Positions 1-8,353 of a DNA stretch of 64,000 nt are shown here, one piece after another. The translations under genes and the position numbers were made by a program. The DNA is taken from positions 1 to 64,000 of the forward strand of contig JACDDR010000003.1 of the NCBI GenBank assembly GCA_013816895.1, given 5' to 3'. The stretch's first letter is position 1, and each line of letters begins with the position of its first letter. This DNA is from Bacteroidota bacterium (GTDB lineage Bacteria > Bacteroidota > Bacteroidia > B-17B0 > Aurantibacillaceae). The notes under the pieces were generated by a model. The model did no database searches. It worked only from the letters and a program-made list of their open reading frames with translations, and was not told where the DNA came from.

Positions 1-2271
1 AAAGTCCCAGTACCAGCTAACGGTAGTGGCATTTTTAGTTTCGTTATTGAAGTAAACATTGTTATCGTTTTCGTTCGGATTCTCGGGAGTAAAACTAAAA
101 TCCGCTTTTGGAATCGGATACCCCTCTACGGTGCCACTAATGCTGCTCTTACAGCCCCGGTTGTCGGTTAAGGCAATTGTTACGGAATGTGTTCCGGCTG
201 TTCCTACATAATACGTTGCCATGGTAGAGTCATTAAAAGCCGTTCCATTGCTGAAGATCCAGTGAATATCAGTAATGTTTTGCGTCATATTGTTCATGGC
301 GTATCTGGTAGCGAAAGGCACACAGGCACCCTCCAGCAAAGGTGCAACAGTTGCATAGGGCAGGCTGAGTACAACCGGATAAATAACTACCTGGTTATGG
401 CAGCCGTTTCCATCAGCACCTACCAGGGTGTAGGTGGATTGTAATTGCGGAGAAGTTGTAGAAACAGTATATGAGTTCGCCTGGCTTAATTCGCCAAAAG
501 TTGCCAGCCATTTATAATCGATACCACCGGTACCAACAAAAGAAAATATTCCGCCTTTACAGATTTCGGTACTGCCTGTAAACCCAATTACGGGATTCTG
601 TAAAATGTTGCAGAATGCAGTGGCAGTGGCTGCACAACCCGCCGCCGAAACGGTAACGGTATATACACCGGAATTACCAAACTGCGCGCCATAAATTATT
701 GGGTTCTGAAGGTTAGAGGTAAAGCCGGAAGGCCCGCTCCACTGATAATTGGTTCCGCCAACAGCAGATATAGGAAGGTCTTCGTTCAAACATTTAACAG
801 CTCCAAAAGCAACAGGACTTGGATTGGGATTTACCACCTGCACTACACTGGCAGTATTCACACAGCCATTGCCATCGGTACCGGTTACATTATAGGTGCC
901 TGTCATAATCGTTTGTGCATTACTGAAAGGCACAGAAGAAGACAGTGAACTAAAACCCATTGGGCCCATCCATGCATAAGCTGTTCCGCCGCCGGCGCTT
1001 AAGGTAAAGCCTGAATTAGCACAGATATTAGCCGAAGAAGTAGAAGCTGTAATGTTTGGTAAGGGATTGATCACAACATTTGTATTCGCCGTGGATGTAC
1101 AACCATTAATTGCTCCCAATACTGAATAAGTCCCGCTGTAGGCTAAAATATTATTTGAGAGAACAGGGTTCTGCAGATTGGATAAATAATTATTTGGGCC
1201 AACCCATGTATACGTGTTGGCGCCGTTTGTGGATAAACTGAAACTCTGCCCCGCGCAATAAGCTCCGGCGTTGGAAGCGGTAACAGTAGGGTTAGGTTTG
1301 ATGGTAAGGGATGTGTTGGCAGTGGCAGTGCATCCGTTGGCAGTACCAATCACAGTGTATAAACCTGAATTAATATTTTGAGCATTCGGAATAAATGGCG
1401 AAGAAATATTGGAAGCAAAGCTATTGGGGCCGCTCCAGGTATATGAGGTAGCACCGGCTCCCGTAATATTAGCCTGGGTTCCGGCACACACCGGACCGTT
1501 ATTATTAATTACAAGAGTTGGATTTTGAACTACAGTAATGGTTTTGGTAACCGAGCAGGTATTGGTTGCAGGGTTGGTACCAGTTGTAGTAGCAATGGCA
1601 GTGTATACACCGGTTGAGGTCATGTTCGGAATGCTTGTGTTTCCGGTGGGAGAAGAATATCCACCCGGTCCCGACCAGGCAACACTTACTACCTGTGTAC
1701 CTGTTGTTACACTCATGGTTGCGGTTTTACCTGCACATAAGGAGCCTGTAGCCGCTACGGTCATGCTGCAAAGCACGCCGCAATTGGTTTGACCGGCACC
1801 CGGAGCGTTAGCATTGGTTTGGCTGAAGGTAATTGGCTGATTGGCATTAGAGAAATTGGTGATCAGCAAAAGATAGAACTGTCCTGGTACCGCATTGGCA
1901 ATGGTAAGGGTTTCGGTAGCGGATCCTGAATAACTGCACCCTACGGTGTTTGCAGCCGTAAGATTACCGCAATTACCGGCCAGGGTAGGAAAGGGGCCGT
2001 AAGCAATAAAATCAATATCGTTTGCGGCAGACATGGTAATAACCATTGGGCCGGAAGTAGCAGCCTGAAAATAAAACCAGGCAGGATTGGGTTGTGAACC
2101 AAGGCAACCATAATTTGGCCCGGACTGCGCGCTTCCCGCGTTAACACCCGCAGGAAACTGCATGGTTTGACCGGTACAAAACGGAGTAGCGCCTGAACAC
2201 TGGCTATTTTGGGCAATAGCAGATGAACCCAGGCAAAACACAGCAAAAAATATGATTATTCGTTTGATCAT
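1..2271 (-). CDS. Large secreted Ig/PKD-repeat adhesin, N-terminal part (runs off left edge)
   Basis: The ORF track misses this gene because it has no stop inside the window. On the minus strand an uninterrupted frame of 757 codons runs from ATG at 2271 to base 1. It begins with a clear signal peptide (MIKRIIIFFAVF...SSAIAQ). A Cys-containing N-terminal domain of about 140 residues follows, of the type seen at the start of Bacteroidota cell-surface adhesins (ATPFCTG, then NDIDFIAYGPF). After it come about six Ig-like repeats of 75-85 residues, each with a Cys near its start, a central YTWSGP-type motif and a G-x-Y-x-V strand. The last part before the edge is PKD-like and ends in VSWYWDF. The family is usually exported by T9SS as adhesins or gliding-type surface proteins; the expected C-terminal sorting domain lies outside the window. 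A TAAATTTG box lies only 3 nt before the ATG. Surface localisation is well supported; the ligand is unknown. Confidence 0.85.
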   Translation of the reverse strand, partial: MIKRIIIFFAVFCLGSSAIAQNSQCSGATPFCTGQTMQFPAGVNAGSAQSGPNYGCLGSQPNPAWFYFQAATSGPMVITMSAANDIDFIAYGPFPTLAGNCGNLTAANTVGCSYSGSATETLTIANAVPGQFYLLLITNFSNANQPITFSQTNANAPGAGQTNCGVLCSMTVAATGSLCAGKTATMSVTTGTQVVSVAWSGPGGYSSPTGNTSIPNMTSTGVYTAIATTTGTNPATNTCSVTKTITVVQNPTLVINNNGPVCAGTQANITGAGATSYTWSGPNSFASNISSPFIPNAQNINSGLYTVIGTANGCTATANTSLTIKPNPTVTASNAGAYCAGQSFSLSTNGANTYTWVGPNNYLSNLQNPVLSNNILAYSGTYSVLGAINGCTSTANTNVVINPLPNITASTSSANICANSGFTLSAGGGTAYAWMGPMGFSSLSSSVPFSNAQTIMTGTYNVTGTDGNGCVNTASVVQVVNPNPSPVAFGAVKCLNEDLPISAVGGTNYQWSGPSGFTSNLQNPIIYGAQFGNSGVYTVTVSAAGCAATATAFCNILQNPVIGFTGSTEICKGGIFSFVGTGGIDYKWLATFGELSQANSYTVSTTSPQLQSTYTLVGADGNGCHNQVVIYPVVLSLPYATVAPLLEGACVPFATRYAMNNMTQNITDIHWIFSNGTAFNDSTMATYYVGTAGTHSVTIALTDNRGCKSSISGTVEGYPIPKADFSFTPENPNENDNNVYFNNETKNATTVSWYWDF

Positions 2272-2426
2272 ACACAAATTTAACGAATATAGAGATGATG
2301 AAAGAATTACTACCTCATTAGTAATCACCACTAAAGGGTTAAAAAGTAGGGTTTACTCATTTTCGGATATTTTGGCAAAAAATGAAGAGCTATTAACCAG
2401 AATTAAAATTTGAATCGATTCAGATG

Positions 2427-2885
2427 CTATTTTTCACTGGTTCTGAGTTTATCCAGTAAAGAATTTAACATTTCTGCTTCCTCTGTAGAAAGGGAGGAGA
2501 ATATCCCTTTAATCGCCTCATCAATAAAATCAAGAGACTTTAAAAGTTCCAGTCCCTTGTCGGTTATTAAAATATTTACGCTGCGACGGTCATCAGGACA
2601 GGATTTTCGTTCAACAAAACCTTTTAGCAGGAGTTTGTCGATAATGCGTGAAGCATCGCTCATGCGGTCGAGCATACGTTCTTTAATGAGTTTTAAATTG
2701 CAGTAGTTGGGGTGTTGGCCTCTTAAAATGCGAAGAACATTGTATTGCTGTGTACTGATATCTTTTCCTTTAAAAAAGGAGTCGTAATGATTATGAAGCC
2801 AGTGAGTGGTATACAGAAGATTAATGGCCAGCTTTTGCTGCGGCGATTTAAACGCGGACTGCTGTATTTCATCTTCCAGTTTCAT
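2427..2885 (-). CDS. MarR-family transcriptional regulator
   Basis: This 152-residue protein has the length and layout of MarR dimeric winged-helix repressors: N-terminal dimerisation helix, helix-turn-helix at about residues 45-90, and a wing with the family signature CPDDRRSVN near residues 96-104, then C-terminal helices. MarR proteins bind short palindromes and release them on binding small aromatic ligands or on oxidation. The gene lies just downstream of the YceI gene on the same strand, separated by a 106-bp inverted-repeat element. Two matching 12-bp palindromes sit in the yceI promoter, so this regulator is the obvious candidate to control yceI; that is inference. The start at 2885 is the only good ATG and gives a normal N-terminus. 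Confidence 0.9.
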   Translation of the reverse strand: MKLEDEIQQSAFKSPQQKLAINLLYTTHWLHNHYDSFFKGKDISTQQYNVLRILRGQHPNYCNLKLIKERMLDRMSDASRIIDKLLLKGFVERKSCPDDRRSVNILITDKGLELLKSLDFIDEAIKGIFSSLSTEEAEMLNSLLDKLRTSEK

Positions 2886-2897
2886 CTTTTTAAAAAA

Positions 2898-3003
2898 GCT
2901 GTCTCAAAGTACCCCAACGTCTTTGCGAGACATTGGTCGAAGCAATCTGGTTTATCAGGCAGATTGCTTTACGTTCGCAATAACGGTGCAGTTTTGAGAC
3001 AGC
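2898..3003. repeat. 106-bp palindromic intergenic element with 11-bp terminal inverted repeats
   Basis: The element begins GCTGTCTCAAA (2898-2908) and ends with its exact reverse complement TTTGAGACAGC (2993-3003). Inside is a second inverted pair, AGCAATCTG (2941-2949) and CAGATTGCT (2960-2968), set in a TTTGCGAGAC...GAAGCAATCT context that resembles dispersed palindromic repeats found in many bacterial genomes. It fills nearly all of the spacer between the yceI stop and the marR start, ending 12 bp before the marR ATG. It carries no transposase, so it is a MITE- or REP-like element or a large RNA hairpin. The track ORFs over it (2745..3011 and 2806..2997) are artefacts. Confidence 0.7.
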
Positions 3004-3013
3004 CTCTGTAATG

Positions 3014-3616
3014 TTATTTTGCTTTATTTAGTTCAATGTTGATGTCCAGTTTTACCTCTTCGCTTACCGCTACACCACCTGCTTCCAGGGCAGCATTCCA
3101 TGCAAGGCCAAAATCTTTACGGTTAATTAAACCTGTAACTTTAAAACCATTTTTAATATTTCCGTAAGGATCTTTTACTGTTTTTGCAGCACCAATAGCG
3201 GTTAATGTAACTTTTTTAGTTACGCCATGCATGGTTAAATCACCCACAAGGTCGTACGCAGTTTTTCCTTTTTTAAGATTCTTTTTCATGCTGGTACTTT
3301 TAAAAGTGATCTTCGGATATTTTGCAACATCAAAAAAATCAGCACTTTTCAGGTGGCCATCGCGTTTCTCATCTTCAGTGTTAATAGAGGCAGCATCTGC
3401 AGAAAATTCGATTGCTGCATCGGTAAAGTCTTCATCCGTTTTTGAAGTTACTTTACCTTCGTACACCTTAAATTTTCCTTCCACATCACTCACCATCATG
3501 TGAGTAACAGAAAATCCAAGTTTAGAGTGACTGGCATCTACATTCCAGTTCGTTTGTGAAATAGCAGCGTTTACGCTTAGTAAAGCCACCGCAGCAGTAA
3601 GAATTAATTTTTTCAT
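3014..3616 (-). CDS. YceI-family periplasmic lipid-binding protein
   Basis: This 200-residue protein has a cleavable signal peptide (MKKLILTAAVALLSVNAAIS) and then a full YceI lipocalin-like beta-barrel domain. Family marks are WNVDASHSKLGFSVTHMMVS at the mature N-terminus, the KSADFFDVAKYPKITFKS strand pair, LTMHGVTKKV, and NRKDFGLAWN near the C-terminus. YceI proteins bind isoprenoid or other amphiphilic molecules in the periplasm; the ligand here cannot be read from sequence. The gene is followed by a MarR regulator and preceded by a well-formed Bacteroidota promoter overlapped by two palindromes, so it is probably under inducible repression. Length and domain are complete. Confidence 0.92.
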   Translation of the reverse strand: MKKLILTAAVALLSVNAAISQTNWNVDASHSKLGFSVTHMMVSDVEGKFKVYEGKVTSKTDEDFTDAAIEFSADAASINTEDEKRDGHLKSADFFDVAKYPKITFKSTSMKKNLKKGKTAYDLVGDLTMHGVTKKVTLTAIGAAKTVKDPYGNIKNGFKVTGLINRKDFGLAWNAALEAGGVAVSEEVKLDINIELNKAK

Positions 3617-3638
3617 AAGAGTTTTATAATTTATAGCA

Positions 3639-3672
3639 CAAATGTATGTTATAACATTATATGTTACAACGT
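3639..3672 (-). promoter_or_regulatory. yceI promoter with tandem MarR-type operator palindromes
   Basis: On the minus strand a TTG (complement of 3667-3669) is followed after exactly 20 nt by TACATTTG (complement of 3639-3646), matching the Bacteroidota TTG/TAnnTTTG promoter. The spacer holds a perfect 12-bp palindrome ATGTTATAACAT (3646-3657), and ATGTTACAACGT (3661-3672), a near copy of it, overlaps the TTG. The two centres lie 15 bp apart. This is the form of operator bound by MarR-type dimers, and a MarR gene lies next to yceI. Binding itself is inferred. Confidence 0.65.
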
Positions 3673-3680
3673 ATAATTTG

Positions 3681-4349
3681 TTAAACTTTGAAAAATTCCC
3701 ATTTGCCCTCTTCCAGGTTTTTGAGCTCTACGTTATCAATCTTGGTTCTTTTAAGGCTTAAAACATTGTATCCTAATGTTTTACACATCTTGCGGATTTG
3801 TCTGTTCTTTCCTTCTTTTAGTTTCACTTTAATTTTATTTCCGCCCAATAAACTACACTCGCAGGGTTTTGTTACGTGATAACCAATATTTACTCCCTTT
3901 GTAAAGAGCGTTACAAAATCCTCCCCGGGCTCTTTATCAAGTTCCACTATATATTCTTTTTCTTTTTCGAATAAAGGGTTTGTAATATTTTCGACCCATT
4001 TGCCATTGTTACTTAGCAATAATAAACCTTCGGAAGCCTTATCCAGTCTTCCTGCTATTGATAATCCTTTCTGATCTGTAAAAAATTCAGAAAGATTATT
4101 TTCAACGTTCTTGCTCAGAGTACTTTCGTATCCCGCAGGCTTATTAAACTTGATATAAATAAAGTCTTTTTTAGGCCTTACTACCTTTCCCTCCACCTTT
4201 ATTTCCGCATCATCACTCAAAAAAACATTTTCCTTAACAACCACGTTGTCCATCTCAACGAGTCCTTTGGCAAGCATGTCCTGCGCAACTTCGTTGGTGT
4301 GTTTTAAAGTATGTACTAAAAAGTATTTAATGCGTCGGTAAAAGCTCAT
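3681..4349 (-). CDS. RsuA/RluF-family pseudouridine synthase
   Basis: This 222-residue protein has an N-terminal S4-like RNA-binding part (about residues 12-60) and a catalytic pseudouridine synthase domain. The family motif GRLDKASEGLLLLS is at about residues 100-113, with the catalytic Asp at 103. The C-terminal motif KEGKNRQIRKMCKTLGYNV is the second diagnostic element. The small size and motif forms fit the RsuA/RluB/RluE/RluF group; RluF (23S rRNA position 2604) is the closest guess but the target base cannot be assigned without alignment. It lies upstream of the yceI promoter and diverges from the ABC ATPase gene at 4400. Confidence 0.88.
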   Translation of the reverse strand: MSFYRRIKYFLVHTLKHTNEVAQDMLAKGLVEMDNVVVKENVFLSDDAEIKVEGKVVRPKKDFIYIKFNKPAGYESTLSKNVENNLSEFFTDQKGLSIAGRLDKASEGLLLLSNNGKWVENITNPLFEKEKEYIVELDKEPGEDFVTLFTKGVNIGYHVTKPCECSLLGGNKIKVKLKEGKNRQIRKMCKTLGYNVLSLKRTKIDNVELKNLEEGKWEFFKV

Positions 4350-4399
4350 GTTGAAGGATTGTTTTTAATTCGACCGCAAATATCCTAATTTTACAGCTA

Positions 4400-5131
4400 A
4401 TGCAGGAAATTATTTCATTATCGCATATTCAGAAAACCTACAAAATAGGCGACGAGATCATCAATGCCCTCAAAGACGTGTCTTTAAAAATAATGAAGAA
4501 CGAGTATGTTGCCTTAATGGGTCCTTCGGGAAGCGGAAAATCTACCCTGATGAATATGCTAGGATGCCTGGACAGCCCTACTGGCGGGGAGTACATATTA
4601 AATGGACTTTCAGTAGCTAAAATGAGTGATAACCAGCTTGCCGAAGTTCGTAATAAAGAAATCGGATTCGTATTTCAAACCTTTAACCTTTTACCGCGCG
4701 CCACAACCCTTGAAAATGTTGCCCTTCCGCTGGTATATGCCGGATACAGCAAAGCTGACCGTAACAAAAGAGCAATAGAAGTATTGGAGCAGGTTGGTTT
4801 GGGTAACCGTGTAAATCATAAGCCGAATGAGTTAAGCGGAGGCCAGCGTCAGCGTGTGGCCATAGCCCGGGCCCTTGTTAACAAACCTGCCATTATATTG
4901 GCAGATGAGCCTACGGGAAATCTTGATAGCAAGACTTCTGTAGAGATCATGGGTCTGTTTGAAGAGATTCACAATAACGGAAATACAATTATACTGGTAA
5001 CGCATGAAGAAGACATTGCCTTGCATGCGCACCGCATTGTGCGCTTAAAGGATGGCCTGGTGGAGAGCGATCAGGACAATCTTAAAATAACTACTTACAA
5101 AACCAGGATGAGTCATTTTAAAAATGAATAA
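4400..5131 (+). CDS. LolD/MacB-type ABC transporter ATP-binding protein
   Basis: This 243-residue ATPase has Walker [10 protein letters not shown] at residues 41-49, a Q-loop in [12 protein letters not shown], the signature [15 protein letters not shown] at 145-159, Walker [13 protein letters not shown] at 165-176 and the switch His in VTHEE. The sequence type ([24 protein letters not shown]) is that of the LolD/MacB/FtsE group, which energises lipoprotein release or macrolide/peptide efflux with a separate FtsX-like permease. No permease gene is adjacent: downstream is an outer-membrane barrel and upstream a divergent rRNA enzyme. It is therefore an orphan ATPase whose permease must be elsewhere. 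The substrate is unknown. Confidence 0.9.
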   Translation: MQEIISLSHIQKTYKIGDEIINALKDVSLKIMKNEYVALMGPSGSGKSTLMNMLGCLDSPTGGEYILNGLSVAKMSDNQLAEVRNKEIGFVFQTFNLLPRATTLENVALPLVYAGYSKADRNKRAIEVLEQVGLGNRVNHKPNELSGGQRQRVAIARALVNKPAIILADEPTGNLDSKTSVEIMGLFEEIHNNGNTIILVTHEEDIALHAHRIVRLKDGLVESDQDNLKITTYKTRMSHFKNE

Positions 5132-5184
5132 CGCAACGGATCTTGTTTTTATTTAACGCAGATATGCATTACCTTTAATCCGTG

Positions 5185-5916
5185 ATGAGAGTTACCTTAA
5201 TTCTGTTTTTATTTTCTTTTGTTTCAAGGGCTCAGATTGATTCCGCCATTTTTGTGCCTATCCTCTCCATTCATGTAGGAGGCCAGTTACCGGGTGGTGA
5301 TCTGTCGAAACGCTTTGGTCCGAATTTAAATGTGGGTTCTTCTTTTATGTTTAAAACAAAAAAGAACTGGATTTTTGGAGTTGAATATAACTACATGTAC
5401 GGCAGAAATGTTCGGGAAGATGTGTTGGTGCAATTAAAAACAGAGAACGGTACAATTATAGACAACGAAGGATACCCAGCCGATATCCGTATTACTGAAA
5501 GAGGATTTGGAGTGCACATCGTTGGCGGGAAAGTGTTTAAATTTCTTTCCGCGAATCCTAATTCAGGGCTCATGGTCACCGTTGGCGGCGGCTATCTCCA
5601 GCATAAAATAAATTTATTTGATTACCAGAAAAAAATTGCGGCGGTAAAAGGAGATCTTAAAAATGGCTACGACAGGCTTACCAACGGATTTTCAACATCA
5701 CAGTTTTTAGGATACATGTTTTTAAGTGATAATAAAATGCTGAATTTTTATTTCGGCTTTGAGTTTTACCAGGCCTTTACAAAAAGTGTCAGAAAAATGA
5801 ATTACGATACGGGCCTTGCCGATACGCAGTCGCGACTCGATCTGCTGTACGGCTTCCGTTTCGGGTGGATACTGCCATTGTATAAAAAAACACCGCGCGA
5901 ATTTTATTACGATTAA
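5185..5916 (+). CDS. Secreted outer-membrane beta-barrel-like protein, function unknown
   Basis: The track gives GTG at 5182, but ATG at 5185 gives a better start (MRVTLILFLFSFVSRAQ, a signal peptide). The mature protein of about 225 residues alternates short aromatic strands (NWIFGVEYNYMYG, MLNFYFGFEFYQAF) with Gly/Asn turns and ends near YGFRFGWILPLY, typical of small outer-membrane barrels in Bacteroidota. No enzymatic motif is visible. The gene lies 10 nt upstream of waaA on the same strand and is probably co-transcribed with it, which points to the envelope; the role itself is not known. Confidence 0.75.
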   Translation: MRVTLILFLFSFVSRAQIDSAIFVPILSIHVGGQLPGGDLSKRFGPNLNVGSSFMFKTKKNWIFGVEYNYMYGRNVREDVLVQLKTENGTIIDNEGYPADIRITERGFGVHIVGGKVFKFLSANPNSGLMVTVGGGYLQHKINLFDYQKKIAAVKGDLKNGYDRLTNGFSTSQFLGYMFLSDNKMLNFYFGFEFYQAFTKSVRKMNYDTGLADTQSRLDLLYGFRFGWILPLYKKTPREFYYD

Positions 5917-5926
5917 AAAGTATTCA

Positions 5927-7168
5927 ATGTTCATTTATAACCTGGTGGTGTTGTTGTATGGTCTTATTATCAGGCTTGCCTCTTTCAAAAAAACAAAAGC
6001 AAAACAATGGATACAAGGGCGGCGCGACTGGAAAAAAATTTACGCCCAAAAAATCGCCGCATTAAATTCACAGGATATTACCTGGGTGCACTGCGCCTCT
6101 TATGGCGAGTTTGAGCAGGGAAGACCCCTGATCGAAAAAATAAAAAAAGATTATCCAAACAGTAAAGTGGTGCTTACCTTTTTTTCACCAAGCGGTTACG
6201 AAGAGGTTAAGAACTGGCCGGGTGCGGATGTGATCGGTTACCTGCCCCTGGATACAAAATCAAACGCAGAAGAATTCATACGAATTGTAAAACCGAAAGC
6301 GGCCATTTTTATTAAATACGAATTCTGGTTGAACTTTTTGTTCTGTCTTCAGCGCCACAACATCAAAACATACCTTGTTTCAGCAGTATTTAAACCTCAC
6401 CATCCTTTTTTTAAATGGTATGGTTTCATCTTCAGGAAATCTCTGGCAACGTTTGAAAAACTTTACATACAGGATCAGCAATCTGCTTTATTACTGGAAA
6501 GCATTGGAGTTAAAAATTACGAAGTCTCCGGCGATACTCGCTTTGACAGGGTGATAGAGATCAGGGAAAGGTTTGAATCCATCCCATCTGTTCAACAATT
6601 TTGTGGAGACTCGCAGATCATTGTAGCGGGAAGCACCTGGAAAGAAGACGAAGAGTTATTAATTCATGTAATAGAAAAAATAAAATCGCCGGATGTTAAA
6701 CTTATTATCGCTCCTCATGAAATAAATCCCGGTTCGATTGAAAGGCTCGTTAAACTTCTTAAGGAGAATGGAATTTCATTTTCACTTTACAGTAGTAATA
6801 CTCCGTTCAAAAATGAAAAGATTTTAATTTTAGATACGTTCGGATTACTTTCAAAACTCTATCACTATTGTGATCTGGCGTATATTGGCGGGGGATTTAG
6901 CGAGGGCATACACAACTGCCTGGAAGCAGCGGTTTATCTAAAGCCTGTTATTTTTTACGGCACCACCCATCATAAGTACAACGAGGCGCTGGAGTTGATC
7001 AGTCTTGAAGCCGCTAAGAATGTAAACAGCATTGAGGAAGCCGTTGACGCCGCAAATTATTTCCTGGATAATAAGGGAGAAGAAAAATTAAAATCAACCC
7101 TTCAAAAATATTTCGATGAAAAATCAGGCACGACAAAAAAAGTGCTGGCGAGCCTGAAATTTAGCTAA
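5927..7168 (+). CDS. waaA: 3-deoxy-D-manno-octulosonic acid (Kdo) transferase
   Basis: WaaA (KdtA) transfers Kdo from CMP-Kdo to the lipid A precursor at the inner membrane, the first core step of lipopolysaccharide synthesis. The track ORF starts at 5816, inside the previous gene; ATG at 5927 gives a normal 413-residue protein with an N-terminal membrane anchor (MFIYNLVVLLYGLIIRLASF). Family marks are HCASYGEFEQGRPLI (glycine- and Glu-containing acceptor loop), VLTFFSPSGYE, KYEFWLNFL, VAGSTWKEDEELL, IIAPHE, and the C-terminal GGGFSEGIHNCLEAA. The 3' end overlaps the convergent glycosyltransferase gene by 8 nt. The role is firm; the number of Kdo units added is not predictable. Confidence 0.93.
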   Translation: MFIYNLVVLLYGLIIRLASFKKTKAKQWIQGRRDWKKIYAQKIAALNSQDITWVHCASYGEFEQGRPLIEKIKKDYPNSKVVLTFFSPSGYEEVKNWPGADVIGYLPLDTKSNAEEFIRIVKPKAAIFIKYEFWLNFLFCLQRHNIKTYLVSAVFKPHHPFFKWYGFIFRKSLATFEKLYIQDQQSALLLESIGVKNYEVSGDTRFDRVIEIRERFESIPSVQQFCGDSQIIVAGSTWKEDEELLIHVIEKIKSPDVKLIIAPHEINPGSIERLVKLLKENGISFSLYSSNTPFKNEKILILDTFGLLSKLYHYCDLAYIGGGFSEGIHNCLEAAVYLKPVIFYGTTHHKYNEALELISLEAAKNVNSIEEAVDAANYFLDNKGEEKLKSTLQKYFDEKSGTTKKVLASLKFS

Positions 7169-8291
7169 GCGAAGCAGTCTTCAAAACGCACTCCCACAAG
7201 AGGTCTGCGCTTTTGTCCCACGAAAACTTTTCCTTTTGTATATTTCCTTTTTGAATTAAATCCTGGCGTAATAAAGGATCCTGGTACATTCGCAGCATCG
7301 CGTTTTTTATTTCATCGATATTAAACGGATTCACCAGCAAACCTGCATTGCCTGTTACTTCCGGTAAACTTGTTACGTTACTTGTAATCAAAGGAACCTG
7401 GGCCTGCATGGCTTCTACTAATGGAATTCCAAAGCCCTCGTAATAAGGAATAAAAGTTAAGGCAAGCGCAGAACCCAGAACACTTGCAAGGTCTTCATTG
7501 GAAAGGCGTCCGGTGAACACTACTTCATCCTTTAAATGATTTTCGTTAATGACCGAATAAATTTCAGTGAGTCCCCAGAAATGTGGTCCCGCAAGCAGCA
7601 GCTTTAATTCAGACTGTGATTCTTTTTTAAACGCCGCGAAAGAGCGGATGAGGTTAAGAATGTTTTTGCGTGGATGAAGCGACCCTACATTTACAAAGTA
7701 GTCTTTGCCCGAAGAAAATTTCTGTTTAGTCGCAAGCTTTTCTTCTTCGCTTAAAGGCTTAAAAAAGGAATTGATGCCATTATAAACAACGTCAATTTTA
7801 TCAGCACTGATTTGGTAGCTGGAAACAATTTCCTGTTTACTGAACTGCGAAACAGTAGCTATTCGCGAGGCTTCCCGGGCATATTTAGGAAAATAATAAT
7901 TGTAATATTTTCCGGTAAGCCATTTCAGATCTTTCGGATGATGGATGAAGTTAAGATCGTGGATTACGGGCAGCTGCTTGCATCTGGCGCCCAGTGACAA
8001 AAAACCGTCGGGTGATAAAAAAACATCCGGCTGCATTTTATTGAGCAGCGATTTTACCGAATGTTGAAACCAGATATAGTAAAGCACCGGGTGACGGGCC
8101 TGCGGGCTAAGAATAACGGGCGTAATGTTATCCGAAAAAATAAAAGATTCATCAAAAGGCCTGTCAAATAAAAAAACAAAATGGTGCTTCGGATTATTGA
8201 TGGTGATACGCTTCAGGGTCTGATAAGCAAACCAGCCCATGCCCTCGAGACGGTCTTTAAGTAAAAGCCTTGTATTTACTACTATTTGCAC
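7161..8291 (-). CDS. GT4-family glycosyltransferase
   Basis: This 376-residue protein has the two Rossmann-like halves of GT-B enzymes. The C-terminal half carries the GT4 hallmarks NVGSLHPRKNILNLI (donor-binding loop), LLLAGPHFWG and the E-x7-E motif in YYEGFGIPLVEAM. The N-terminal half (NTRLLLKDRLEGMGWFAYQ) matches mannosyl- and related transferases acting on lipid-linked sugars at the cytoplasmic face of the membrane. The start is GTG at 8291. A TAGATTTG box lies only 4 nt upstream, so the mRNA may have almost no leader. It is convergent with waaA and divergent from the flippase operon, suggesting a part in lipopolysaccharide or exopolysaccharide synthesis. Donor and acceptor sugars are unknown. 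Confidence 0.88.
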   Translation of the reverse strand: MQIVVNTRLLLKDRLEGMGWFAYQTLKRITINNPKHHFVFLFDRPFDESFIFSDNITPVILSPQARHPVLYYIWFQHSVKSLLNKMQPDVFLSPDGFLSLGARCKQLPVIHDLNFIHHPKDLKWLTGKYYNYYFPKYAREASRIATVSQFSKQEIVSSYQISADKIDVVYNGINSFFKPLSEEEKLATKQKFSSGKDYFVNVGSLHPRKNILNLIRSFAAFKKESQSELKLLLAGPHFWGLTEIYSVINENHLKDEVVFTGRLSNEDLASVLGSALALTFIPYYEGFGIPLVEAMQAQVPLITSNVTSLPEVTGNAGLLVNPFNIDEIKNAMLRMYQDPLLRQDLIQKGNIQKEKFSWDKSADLLWECVLKTASLS

Positions 8292-8335
8292 ACTGCAAAT
8301 CTATTAAAAGGATTAGTTTAAGCCATAAAAAAAGG

Positions 8336-8343
8336 TATATTTG
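8336..8343 (+). promoter_or_regulatory. -7 box of the polysaccharide operon promoter
   Basis: TATATTTG matches the Bacteroidota TAnnTTTG consensus and ends 10 nt before the flippase ATG at 8354. A weak TTAG lies about 19 nt upstream in place of the usual TTG. On the opposite strand TAGATTTG (8296-8303) serves the divergent glycosyltransferase, so the 62-bp spacer appears to hold two back-to-back promoters. Confidence 0.5.
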
Positions 8344-8353
8344 CCCGTTTTAA

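Noticed and set aside
187-2246. Track ORFs 187..444, 1143..1349, 1538..1792 and 1941..2246
   Set aside because: They are shadows of the large minus-strand adhesin frame, which is open from 2271 to the left edge and encodes a coherent signal peptide and repeat protein.
2306-2325. Hairpin ATTACT/AGTAAT between marR and the adhesin gene as a terminator
   Set aside because: The stem is only 6 bp and no T tract follows on the minus strand.
2745-3011. Plus-strand ORFs 2745..3011 and 2806..2997
   Set aside because: They run through the start of the MarR gene and the inverted-repeat element and resemble no protein.
5816-5926. Upstream extension of waaA to 5816
   Set aside because: It overlaps the previous gene in another frame and gives a non-family N-terminus; ATG at 5927 starts at the expected membrane anchor.
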